The notes beneath the pieces are model-generated. The model saw nothing but the letters and a program-made list of their open reading frames with translations, did not search any database and was not told the origin of the DNA. Source: CAVTWY01 sp963738575 (GTDB taxonomy: Bacteria > Pseudomonadota > Gammaproteobacteria > Burkholderiales > Burkholderiaceae_C). Taken from it: DNA of 64,000 nt. Below are positions 25,853 to 33,251 of the stretch, in pieces. Location of the stretch: positions 1,240,001-1,304,000 of the forward strand of contig CAVTWY010000002.1 in NCBI GenBank assembly GCA_963738575.1. The letters are read 5' to 3'. Each line of letters opens with the position of its first letter. Positions within the stretch are counted from its first letter, which is position 1. Both the position numbers and the translations under genes were made by a program.

Positions 25853-27247
25853 ATGACCACCCTGCGTGAAGCAGCTGGCCGCATCCTGCCGTTGGCGTGG
25901 CCCGTATTCGTCGGGCAAATAGCCGTGATTGCCTTCAGCACCGTCGACACAGCACTGATTGCACGTTATGCCACCAACGACCTGGCGGCACTGTCGGTCG
26001 GCATGTCTGCCTACATCACCATTTTTGTCACCGTGATGGGCGTGTTGCTTTCCATCAGCCCTGTGGTGGGGCAAGCTTTCGGCGCCAAGCAGATGTCGGA
26101 TGCTGGCCATGCAGTGCACCAAAGTGTATGGTTGGCATTGGGCCTGTCGGTGGTGGGCAGTGCGTTGCTGAACTTTCCGCAGCCCTTCATCACCTTGTCC
26201 AAAGCCACGCCCGAAGTGGCTGACAAGGTACGTGGTTACCTCACGGCACTTTCGTTTGCCCTGCCCGCCGCAGCCTTGTTCACCGTGTACCGCGGCTTCA
26301 ACACGGCGGTGTCTCGCCCCAAAGCGGTGATGGCCTTGCAACTGGGAGGTCTGGCGCTCAAGGTGCCGTTGTCGATGCTGTTTGTCTACGGTTGGGGGCC
26401 CGTGCCGTCCCTGGGCGTGACGGGGTGCGGCGTGGCCACCGCCATCGTGATGTGGAGCCAATGCTTGATCGCCTGGTGGGTGATGCGGCGTGATCCTTTC
26501 TACAAGCCCTTCGAGTTGCATCACCAAGGTGAATGGCTGCGTGCGCCCGACCGCGAGCGGCTGCTTGACTTGCTGAAGATTGGCATTCCGATGGGCTTGG
26601 GCATTGGGCTCGAGGTCATGGGTTTTGCCTTCATGGCGTTTTTTATTTCGCGCATCGGCGCCACGTCGGTGGGTGGGCATCAAGTGGCGGCCAACCTGGT
26701 GTCGGTGATGTTCATGATGCCACTGGCTTTGTCCAACGCCACCACCACGCTCGTTGCACAGCGCGTCGGCGCCAACGACTGGATCGATGCCAAGCGCTTG
26801 GGATGGCACGGCATGACCATTGCTGCCGTGGCGAGCACAGTTTTGGGCCTGTTGGTGTTTGCCGCCCGCGAGCCCATTGCGCGCCTGTACAGCAACAACG
26901 ATGTTGTGGTGGCGGCAGCGCTACCCTTGTTGGCGTGGGTGGTGCTGTTTCACTTCTTTGACGCCATGCAAACCATGGCGGCTTTTGTGCTTCGCGCATG
27001 GCGCATTGCCACAGCACCGATGTTTATCTACGCAGCATCACTGATTGGTGTGGGCTTGGGCGGGGGTTGGATCTTGGTGTTTACCGATGTCGCCCAAGTT
27101 ACGCCTGCATGGATGCAGGGCGCCAGCGGCTACTGGGTGGCGTCCACGGCTGGCCTGTTCTGTGCTGCCGCTGGGTTGACAGCGCTGCTAGCCTTTGGCT
27201 TGCCCAAAGGCCATGAAGCCGCACGACCCCAACAAGCCCCGGCCTAG
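25853..27247 (+). CDS. MATE-family multidrug/toxin efflux transporter
   Basis: A 464-residue inner-membrane antiporter with 12 predicted helices in two repeats. MATE features visible are LAWPVFVGQIAVIAFSTVDT at the N-terminus, SPVVGQAFGAKQ, and in the second half GGHQVAANLVSVMFM. NorM-type Na+- or H+-driven export of cationic compounds is the expected activity; substrates are unknown. The ATG at 25853 follows the DUF1289 gene by 4 bp, so it is probably cotranscribed. It converges with the histidine-kinase gene. Confidence 0.9.
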   Translation: MTTLREAAGRILPLAWPVFVGQIAVIAFSTVDTALIARYATNDLAALSVGMSAYITIFVTVMGVLLSISPVVGQAFGAKQMSDAGHAVHQSVWLALGLSVVGSALLNFPQPFITLSKATPEVADKVRGYLTALSFALPAAALFTVYRGFNTAVSRPKAVMALQLGGLALKVPLSMLFVYGWGPVPSLGVTGCGVATAIVMWSQCLIAWWVMRRDPFYKPFELHHQGEWLRAPDRERLLDLLKIGIPMGLGIGLEVMGFAFMAFFISRIGATSVGGHQVAANLVSVMFMMPLALSNATTTLVAQRVGANDWIDAKRLGWHGMTIAAVASTVLGLLVFAAREPIARLYSNNDVVVAAALPLLAWVVLFHFFDAMQTMAAFVLRAWRIATAPMFIYAASLIGVGLGGGWILVFTDVAQVTPAWMQGASGYWVASTAGLFCAAAGLTALLAFGLPKGHEAARPQQAPA

Positions 27248-27264
27248 GGGACTGGACCGCAACG

Positions 27265-28635
27265 TCACGTGGGCGCAGCCCGGTCCACGGGTAACGTCAA
27301 AACGAACACACTGCCACCGCCGTCTCTTGCTTCGCATCGAGCATGCCCGCCATGCTGCTTGGCAATTTGCTGCACCAGTGACAACCCCAGCCCCACCCCG
27401 CCCTCGCGTTCGGCATGGCCTGGCAGTCGAAAAAACGGCTCGAAAATGCGCTGTGCCATGTCGCTCGGCACCCCCGGTCCTCGGTCAGCCACACGCAACT
27501 CCACGACCGAACCGCGATTGACCAAGTCAATGTCGCTGTTGCCACCGCCGTAACGCCGCGCGTTCTCCAGCAGGTTTCGCACCGCGCGCCGCAGCAGCCG
27601 CTCGTCGCCTTGCACCACGCCGTGCCCAGGTTGCACGGGAGCCACCTGGGCATCCACGCGTGCGGCTTCTTCCAGAACCAACCCGTGCAGCAACACCCGC
27701 TCGCGTTTGTCCAACTGCGTTTGCGCTTCTAGTCGGCTGGCCAACAAAACCTCGTCCACCAGCGTGTCCAGCTCGGCAATGTTGGTGTGAATCTCGCGCT
27801 TGAGCTTGTCGCGGTTTTCGGCCGGAAGATCATCGTCCAACATCGATACCGCCATCTTCATGCGCGCAAGGGGCGAGCGCAGTTCGTGGCTGGCATTGGC
27901 CAGCAACGATTGGTTGGCCTTGATGAGGGACTCAATGCGCCGCGCAGCCTCGTTAAAGCTCCGTGCCACGGCCGCCACTTCGTCACGGCCTTGATCGTCC
28001 ACGCGTCGCCCCAGTGCGCCCGCACCAAATTGCTCGACACCAAGCTTGAGCGATTCGAGTCGACGGGTCAGGCGCCGCACCACCGGGTAGGCGCCTGCCG
28101 CCACACCCACAAACAACAAACCCAACAGTGCGGCCAAGCCCACCCCGGGCATGTTGGGCACCCAGCGCAGCGCCGCCCAGCGCGGGTCAGGCGACCCTGG
28201 GCCCGCCCCCATGGGCTGCCGTCGCACCACCCAGAGCGTGCGGCCGTCGTCCAATTTGACAGGAATGGCGCGTGCTGGTGGACGGTTCAAGTCATCGCGG
28301 CGCGATGGCCGATCGGGTTCACGATCACCAAACCTGCGCTCAAACGATTCGCTTGCACCGATGCGCTTGCCGTGGGCATCGTCAAGCGCCAAGGGCAGTC
28401 GAAGCCGCTTGGACCATTCGCGCAGGGCAGTGACTTGCTCAGCGGGGTCGGCGGTAGCGGCTGGCAATGAACCTTGGATCAAGTCGGCCCAAGCGCTTAG
28501 ACGCTCGCTGGCAAACATGTCCATGCGACCTCGCTCTTGGTCAAACTGGCGCTGGTACAACACCCCCGACGCCAATGCAAAAAGTGCCAGCAGCAGCACC
28601 AGGGTGAGCCAAACGCGAAGGTAGAGGCTCTTCAC
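27265..28635 (-). CDS. Two-component sensor histidine kinase (CpxA/RstB type)
   Basis: A 456-residue inner-membrane kinase. TM1 (about residues 9-27) and TM2 (about 165-185) enclose a periplasmic sensor loop of about 135 residues rich in Arg and Pro. A HAMP domain follows, then the H box (NASHELRSPLARMK), N box (LLENARRYG), G1 (DRGPGVP) and G2 (GVGLGLSLVQQIA). It overlaps the upstream regulator gene by 4 bp (ATGA). With the Spy-like gene upstream, envelope stress or metal sensing is inferred. Confidence 0.93.
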   Translation of the reverse strand: MKSLYLRVWLTLVLLLALFALASGVLYQRQFDQERGRMDMFASERLSAWADLIQGSLPAATADPAEQVTALREWSKRLRLPLALDDAHGKRIGASESFERRFGDREPDRPSRRDDLNRPPARAIPVKLDDGRTLWVVRRQPMGAGPGSPDPRWAALRWVPNMPGVGLAALLGLLFVGVAAGAYPVVRRLTRRLESLKLGVEQFGAGALGRRVDDQGRDEVAAVARSFNEAARRIESLIKANQSLLANASHELRSPLARMKMAVSMLDDDLPAENRDKLKREIHTNIAELDTLVDEVLLASRLEAQTQLDKRERVLLHGLVLEEAARVDAQVAPVQPGHGVVQGDERLLRRAVRNLLENARRYGGGNSDIDLVNRGSVVELRVADRGPGVPSDMAQRIFEPFFRLPGHAEREGGVGLGLSLVQQIAKQHGGHARCEARDGGGSVFVLTLPVDRAAPT

Positions 28636-29336
28636 GATTCTTGATCTTGCTTTCGTGCAAAAAGGTAACCTGAACCCCGCACGGTCAGCACCCGCTTGGG
28701 GGCTTTGGGGTCGTCTTCGATGGCGGCACGAATGCGCGATATGTGCACGTCGATGGACCGATCAAAGGCGTCGAGTGGGTGGCCTCGCAACGTGTCCATG
28801 ATTTGGTCACGCGTCAACACACGCCCGGCACTTTGGGCCAACACGGTCAGCAGCTCAAATTGATGCCCAGTGAGATCACACTGATTGCCATCAAGTCGCG
28901 CCACGTGGGCGCCCAAGTCAACCTCGAGCCGCCCAAAACGCAGCACCTCGTCGGCACCACCCGCTGGGGCAGCGCGGCGAAGCAAGGCCTTGACGCGGGC
29001 CAACAGTTCGCGCGGCTCAAAGGGTTTGGGCAGGTAGTCGTCGGCACCCAGCTCCAAGCCCACCACCCTGTCCATGGGCTCGCCCCTGGCCGTGAGCATG
29101 AGCAGCGGTAAGCGCCTGGTGCGCGCGTCGCCGCGAAGTTCACGGGTGAAATCCAACCCGTCGCCATCGGGCAGCATCAAGTCCAGCACCACCGCGTCGG
29201 GCACGGCAGCGGAAAGTTGCTTGCGGCCCTGCGCCAAGGTACCCGCCAAACTGACGGTGTACCCGTGCCCACGAAGGTAGTCACCCACCATGGCGGTGAG
29301 TCGGGCATCATCGTCAATCAACAACAAGTTGGACAT
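28632..29336 (-). CDS. OmpR-family response regulator
   Basis: A 234-residue regulator. The receiver domain has the acidic pair in LLIDDDARL, the phosphoacceptor Asp in VVLDLMLPDGDG and the Lys in DDYLPKPFEP; the C-terminal winged helix includes DRSIDVHISRIRAAIEDD and the family-typical VLTVRGSGYLFA. The ATG at 29336 (MSNLLLIDDD) is the natural start. It is encoded between the Spy-like gene and its kinase. Confidence 0.94.
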   Translation of the reverse strand: MSNLLLIDDDARLTAMVGDYLRGHGYTVSLAGTLAQGRKQLSAAVPDAVVLDLMLPDGDGLDFTRELRGDARTRRLPLLMLTARGEPMDRVVGLELGADDYLPKPFEPRELLARVKALLRRAAPAGGADEVLRFGRLEVDLGAHVARLDGNQCDLTGHQFELLTVLAQSAGRVLTRDQIMDTLRGHPLDAFDRSIDVHISRIRAAIEDDPKAPKRVLTVRGSGYLFARKQDQES

Positions 29337-29396
29337 GGCTCTCCAGTTTAGGCGGTGGCACGCATGCGTCGTCAAACAGGCAAGACCCACGCAAAG

Positions 29397-29422
29397 CGCC
29401 CCGTGGCCGAAACCACGGGGCG
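29397..29422. other. 10-bp stem hairpin between the Spy-like gene and the response regulator gene
   Basis: CGCCCCGTGG (29397-29406) pairs perfectly with CCACGGGGCG (29413-29422) around CCGAAA. No T-tract follows on either strand. It may lower read-through from the Spy-like gene into the regulator genes, giving more periplasmic protein than kinase. Confidence 0.45.
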
Positions 29423-29457
29423 AATGCTAGTGCCTTCTTCAATTCACGCGAGCACGA

Positions 29458-29994
29458 TCAGCCTTTGCGCTGACCGTCCAATTGCTGACGCTCGTGCTGG
29501 TGGCGTTTCATCATGTCGCCGCGTTTGGCCATTTGGTCGGCCAATTGCTTGCGTTGGTCGGGCGTGAGAACGCGGCTGACCTCGAGCATGGCTTGCGAAA
29601 TGCGACGCGAAGCTTGGTCGTGATGGGCCATGCGTTTTTGCCGCAAGGCCTCAACGGCGTTGGCGTCCACGTTGGGGGCCGTAAAGACAGCCAAGCCTTG
29701 CTCGCGCAGGCCTTTGCCCGATTCGCGATGCGCTTTCATGTCGGTGGCTGCCGATTCGGTGATTTTTTTGATTTGGGCGCGCTGGTCGGGTGTGGCGTTG
29801 ACACGGTCAAGCATGCGCTCAACCATGCGGCCTGCCATGAACATGCCGTGGCCTCCGCCATGCTCCCCACCCCGTCCGCCCCAACCGCCGGGTTGCGCAA
29901 AGGCTGTGAGGGTGAAAGCGCTGGTAACGGCCAAAACGGCCACCAAGAGGGCGTTGCGAACTGAAAAGACTGAACGAAGTTGCAGGGTTGCCAT
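29458..29994 (-). CDS. Spy/CpxP-like periplasmic protein with LTxxQ motifs
   Basis: A 178-residue secreted protein. The signal peptide ends in LTAFA; a Gly/His-rich stretch follows (GGRGGEHGGGHGMF). Two Spy repeats are seen: ATPDQRAQIKKI and LTPDQRKQLADQM. The C-terminus is Lys/His/Gln rich. Spy/CpxP proteins act as periplasmic chaperones or as inhibitors of the kinase sensor domain. The start at ATG 29994 has GGAG eight bases upstream. The position directly upstream of an OmpR-type pair suggests a feedback partner of that system. Confidence 0.85.
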   Translation of the reverse strand: MATLQLRSVFSVRNALLVAVLAVTSAFTLTAFAQPGGWGGRGGEHGGGHGMFMAGRMVERMLDRVNATPDQRAQIKKITESAATDMKAHRESGKGLREQGLAVFTAPNVDANAVEALRQKRMAHHDQASRRISQAMLEVSRVLTPDQRKQLADQMAKRGDMMKRHQHERQQLDGQRKG

Positions 29995-30191
29995 GAAGGT
30001 TGCTCCAAAGGGTGATGACATGGGTTCAGAGTAACCAGCCAAGGTGTTTGTTCGATGCAGGGGCCGTAAAGCTGTGTAAAGCGACAGCGGGGCCTCGGGT
30101 GGCGCTTGGGTGGGGGTTGCGAGACAAACCAGCCCTGCGATCCGCTAAACTAGCGAGCTTCGCTTGTGACGACCACGGCGATCAAGTTACC

Positions 30192-30279
30192 GGAGAGGTG
30201 GCAGAGTGGTCGAATGTACCTGACTCGAAATCAGGCGAACCGCAAGGTTCCGAGGGTTCGAATCCCTCCCTCTCCTCCA
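30192..30279 (+). tRNA. tRNA-Ser (anticodon CGA)
   Basis: A class II tRNA with acceptor GGAGAGG/CCTCTCC, D arm TGGCAGAGTGGTCGA, anticodon stem CCTGA/TCAGG with loop CTCGAAA (CGA, reading UCG), a long variable arm (GAACCGCAAGGTTC) and T loop GGGTTCGAATCCC. CCA is encoded (30277-30279). The discriminator base is T (30276), whereas E. coli tRNA-Ser has G73. Confidence 0.95.
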
Positions 30280-30290
30280 GGCTATGCCTG

Positions 30291-30321
30291 CAAACGCCCG
30301 CTTTTGCGGGCGTTTGTTTTT
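30291..30321 (+). terminator. Intrinsic terminator after tRNA-Ser
   Basis: CAAACGCCCGC and GCGGGCGTTTG pair around a short T-rich loop and are followed by T5, 12 bp after the tRNA end. Confidence 0.88.
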
Positions 30322-30365
30322 GGCCTTTGCTGCTTTGGCCTTTGCTGCTTTGGCCTTTGGTGCTT
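30321..30365. repeat. Three tandem copies of a 15-bp unit
   Basis: The unit TGGCCTTTGCTGCTT occurs at 30321-30335 and 30336-30350 exactly, and at 30351-30365 with one change (C to G). A weaker fourth copy may follow. It lies between the tRNA-Ser terminator and the left end of the first IS110 copy. Confidence 0.9.
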
Positions 30366-30386
30366 TGCGGGGGCGGTGCTTGGCCG

Positions 30387-30682
30387 GCGCCGGTGGGTAC
30401 GTGTTGGATCGACTGTCCCCCGACTCGGTCCGCCTTCGCGGCCCTGTCTCCTCCTGATATCTTGCCAACCATCCCCTCCAAGCGCGAAGAGGGGCCGCGT
30501 GTGAGCTAGCCCGTTCTCCTCCTTGGGGCCATGACCCCGTTATAAAGACTGGGCCCGCGCACGCATTCGACACTTCAGTACGAACGGTGTCATGGGGCGT
30601 CGCCGGCCTTTGGTCGGCGACGACCTCGCATATCAGGGTGTGCAAGTCGGATGAGCGCGTGGATGTTCAGCGGAGGTGTGCG
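30387..30682 (+). ncRNA. Putative bridge RNA region of the IS110 element
   Basis: IS110-group elements transcribe a structured RNA from the non-coding end upstream of the transposase, and it guides target and donor recognition. This left end is about 300 bp, has no open frame of its own, and holds strong stems, for example CGTCGCCG (30598-30605) with CGGCGACG (30615-30622). Both copies share it, but with many differences in the outer part. The exact RNA ends cannot be read from sequence. Confidence 0.4.
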
Positions 30683-31663
30683 ATGACGACCTACGTCGGG
30701 ATCGATGTGGCCAAGAAGAAGTTCGATGTGGCGCTGCTGCTGCCCACGGGCAAGTACCGCAGCAAGGCGCTGAGCAACGACGGCGCGGGATTCAAGGCGC
30801 TGCTGCAGTGGCTGGATTCGGCGGTGGCGCAAGGTCACGCCTCGGTGCACGTATGCATGGAGGCCACCGGCGCTTATCACGAAGACTTGGCGCTGTGGTT
30901 GCACGGGCACGATGTGAAGGTGTCCGTGATCAACCCCGCGCAGGTCAAGCACTTCTTGTCCAGTGAGCTGGTGCGCAACAAGACCGACGGTGGCGATGCG
31001 CAAGGCCTGGCACGGTTCGCCAAGGTGCATGAGCCGCTCGCCTGGGAGCCCCCTGCGCCTGCGGTGCGCACGCTGCAGGCCTTGGTGGCACGGCTGCACA
31101 CGCTCGAGACGATGCGCCTGGCTGAGCAAACGCGCCTGGACGTTGCACACGAGTCCGTCAAGCTGTCGATCGAGTCGGTCATTGAGAACCTGGACCGCGC
31201 GATCTCGCAGTTGCGCGCGCAGATCAAGCAAACCATCGACGACGACCCGGATCTGCGTAAACGCCACGCGTTGCTGGACTCGATCCCGGGCCTCGGGGAC
31301 AAGACGATCCCCACGCTGTTGGCCTACATCGGCGACCCGGCGCGCTTCAAGAGCGTGAAGGCGCTGGTGGCGTACGCGAAGCTGTCGCCCTGCATTCGGC
31401 AATCAGGCAGCTCGCTGGACAAGCGACGGGGCACGCACCCGATGGGGCGCAAGGAGATCAAGCAGGCGCTTTACTTCCCTGCAATGGTCGCAGGCAAGCA
31501 CAACCCATTGGTGGCACCGTTCTGGCAGCGCATGAAGGCACAGAACAAACCTGGCAAGCTCGTGGTCGAGGCCTGCATGCACAAGCTCCTGGCCATCGCC
31601 TTCGGCGTGCTGCGCTCCAACAAACCCTTCGATCCAACTCACAAACAGCCTGAAAGGACTTGA
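30683..31663 (+). CDS. IS110-family transposase (DEDD/Tnp_20)
   Basis: A 326-residue bridge-RNA-type recombinase. The N-terminal RuvC-like domain shows the acidic residues in GIDVAKKKFD, CMEATGAYHED and NKTDGGDAQG. The C-terminal Tnp_20 domain has a helix-hairpin-helix start (SIPGLGDKTIPTLLA) and the conserved Ser segment CIRQSGSSLDKRRG, which holds the nucleophile in studied members. GGAGGTG lies 5 bases before ATG 30683. The frame is intact, so this copy could be active. The second copy is identical in the comparable coding stretches apart from short deletions. Confidence 0.94.
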   Translation: MTTYVGIDVAKKKFDVALLLPTGKYRSKALSNDGAGFKALLQWLDSAVAQGHASVHVCMEATGAYHEDLALWLHGHDVKVSVINPAQVKHFLSSELVRNKTDGGDAQGLARFAKVHEPLAWEPPAPAVRTLQALVARLHTLETMRLAEQTRLDVAHESVKLSIESVIENLDRAISQLRAQIKQTIDDDPDLRKRHALLDSIPGLGDKTIPTLLAYIGDPARFKSVKALVAYAKLSPCIRQSGSSLDKRRGTHPMGRKEIKQALYFPAMVAGKHNPLVAPFWQRMKAQNKPGKLVVEACMHKLLAIAFGVLRSNKPFDPTHKQPERT

Positions 31664-31680
31664 CACGGACAACGGTGTCT

Positions 31681-31706
31681 TTATGTCGACCCAACACGCA
31701 CCCACC
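31681..31706. repeat. Left arm of 26-bp perfect inverted repeat (right end of IS110 copy A)
   Basis: This 26-bp stretch is the exact reverse complement of 31915-31940. The two arms are the outer right ends of the two inverted IS110 copies, facing each other across 208 bp. Confidence 0.9.
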
Positions 31707-31914
31707 GTCACCGTCCCTTTGGGCATCGCGCTACTTGCCCTTGGTGCTTTTCGAAGGGTTCTTTGCGATTGCGATTGAGTCTTCGGCGCGTCACGTACTT
31801 GTTTGCGGGTTAGAACAATGCCTGCCAATGTCGCCAAGACCGCTGCACGATGGTTAGAAGCCCATCCAAACGCAAGCGCAAAGATGCACCACCACTCACC
31901 GCAGGGCCGTTGGT
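31707..31914. other. 208-bp segment between two inverted IS110 copies
   Basis: This is the only DNA between the facing IS110 ends. It holds no recognisable gene. A short frame starts at ATG 31818 (MPANVAKTAARWLEAHPNAS) and runs into the IS110 end, stopping at 31940; it may be the 5' remnant of a truncated gene or chance. With the flanking IS ends, the stretch 31664-32080 has no intact gene. Confidence 0.5.
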
Positions 31915-31940
31915 GGTGGGTGCGTGTTGGGTCGACATAA

Positions 31941-31955
31941 GTAGTGTCCCAACGT
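31941..31955. repeat. IS4 left terminal inverted repeat
   Basis: GTAGTGTCCCAACGT, exact reverse complement of 33237-33251. Confidence 0.92.
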
Positions 31956-32080
31956 CATCAGCCAAGGTGCTGGTAAGTGGATGATCTAGCAAGCGAATTT
32001 GTCGCGCGGGTCTGGTCTCGATTTGAACTTTAGGCGCAGACTTCAAGGCCTTTGCGGGGATGCCCCCGCGTGGGGTCGTG

Positions 32081-33233
32081 ATGCATCAAGGCAAGCTCGT
32101 TTTCGCGCAGATCATGGCTCATCTGCCCCTGTCGACGTTCCGGCGCTGCGTGGCTCGCTACGACGGTGAGCACAAGGTTAAGAGCTTCACCTGTCTGGAC
32201 CAGTTCTACGCGATGGCCTTTGCGCAGTTGACGTTTCGCGAGTCGCTGCGCGACATCGAGGCGTGTCTGGCCACGCAGAGGCACCGCCTTTATCACCTGG
32301 GGTTCCGCTCGCCCGTGGCGCGCAACACGTTGGCCAACGCCAATGCGGTGCGCCCTTGGCAGATCTATGCCGATCTGGCCCAGCACCTGATCGGCATCGC
32401 GCGCCCGCTGTACGCCAGCGAGCCCATCGGGTTGGAGCTGAAGGAAACCGTTTACGCGTTTGATGCCACGACAATCGATCTGTGCTTGTCCGTGTGTCCA
32501 TGGGCACCGTTTCGCGCTACCAAGGCCGCCATCAAGCTGCACACACTGCTCGACGTGCGTGGCTCCATCCCCAGCTTCATCCACATCAGCGACGGTAAGA
32601 CCCACGAGGTCAACGTACTGGACATCCTCACGCCGAGCCCGGTGCGTTCTATTTGCTTGATCGCGGCTACATGGACTTTTCTCGCCTTCACGCACTGCAC
32701 AAAGCTGGCAGCTTCTTCGTCATCCGCGCCAAGCGCGGGCTGCACGTCAAGCGACGCTACTCGCATCCGGTGAATCGCACCAACACCAACGTGCTGTGCG
32801 ATCAGACGGTGACGCTGGAGGCTTTCTACTCCAAGCAAGGCTACCCAGCGCGTTGCGCAAAGTAGTTCTGCGCGACGAGGAAGGCAAACGCATCGTCTTC
32901 TTGACCAACAACACGCAACTGGCGCCAGAGCTCGTTGGCGATCTGTATCGCCTGCGCTGGCAGGTCGAGCTGTTCTTCAAGTGGATCAAGCAGCACCTTC
33001 GAATCAAGGCCTTCTTCGGCAACTCCGAGAACGCGGTGAAGACGCAGATTTGGATCGCCGTGGCAACCTACGTGCTGATCGCCATCGTCAAAAAGCGCGC
33101 CATGCTGCCCCATAGCCTGTACGAACTCCTACAGATATTTAGCCTGACCATGTTCGAGACAACCCCCATAAATCAACTACTTATCAACCCCTCAACCAAG
33201 CCTGATGACGACTTTCAGCTCGCTCTCCTATGA
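32081..33233 (+). pseudogene. IS4-family transposase, broken by two single-base deletions
   Basis: The reading frame starts MHQGKLVFAQIMAHLP at 32081. The first DDE Asp lies in VYAFDATTIDLC. Near 32634 the frame shifts by one lost base (CCGAG where CCGGAG gives the expected EPGAFYLLDRGYMDF with the second Asp). Near 32852 it shifts again by one base, before LRKVVLRDEEGKR. The third frame carries the YREK signature (LYRLRWQVELFFKWIK) with the catalytic Glu and ends at 33233. All catalytic residues are present if both bases are restored. Confidence 0.88.
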
Positions 33234-33236
33234 CAA

Positions 33237-33251
33237 ACGTTGGGACACTAC
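33237..33251. repeat. IS4 right terminal inverted repeat
   Basis: ACGTTGGGACACTAC, exact reverse complement of 31941-31955; followed directly by the second copy of the 13-bp target duplication (33252-33264). Confidence 0.92.

Larger units (their letters stand above)
30375..31706 (+). mobile_element. IS110-family element, copy A (intact transposase)
   Basis: The limits are drawn by homology with the inverted copy at 31915-34478: shared sequence begins at GGTGCTTGGCCG (30375) and ends at CACGCACCCACC (31706). The element is about 1.33 kb: about 308 bp non-coding left end, the transposase gene, and about 43 bp at the right end. No terminal inverted repeats are evident, as expected for IS110. 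The long left and short right non-coding ends match the IS110 group rather than IS1111. Confidence 0.85.
31941..33251 (+). mobile_element. IS4-family element inserted in the right end of IS110 copy B
   Basis: Perfect 15-bp terminal inverted repeats, GTAGTGTCCCAACGT at 31941-31955 and its complement at 33237-33251, bound a 1311-bp element. TGGGTCGACATAA is duplicated directly outside both ends (31928-31940 and 33252-33264), a 13-bp target duplication. Removing the element and one copy of the repeat restores a continuous IS110 right end, so this insertion is younger than copy B. Confidence 0.92.

Noticed and set aside
25748..26809. Long minus-strand open frame opposite the MATE gene
   Set aside because: It is the antisense shadow of a well-recognised transporter; the translation is His/Gln/Arg-rich without domains.
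29397..29422. Rho-independent terminator between the Spy-like gene and regulator
   Set aside because: The stem is perfect but lacks a T-tract on either strand, so it is listed only as a hairpin.
30187..30645. Minus-strand Lys/Ala-repeat protein over the 15-bp repeats
   Set aside because: It runs across tRNA-Ser and the IS110 left end; the KAAKA repeats only translate the minisatellite.
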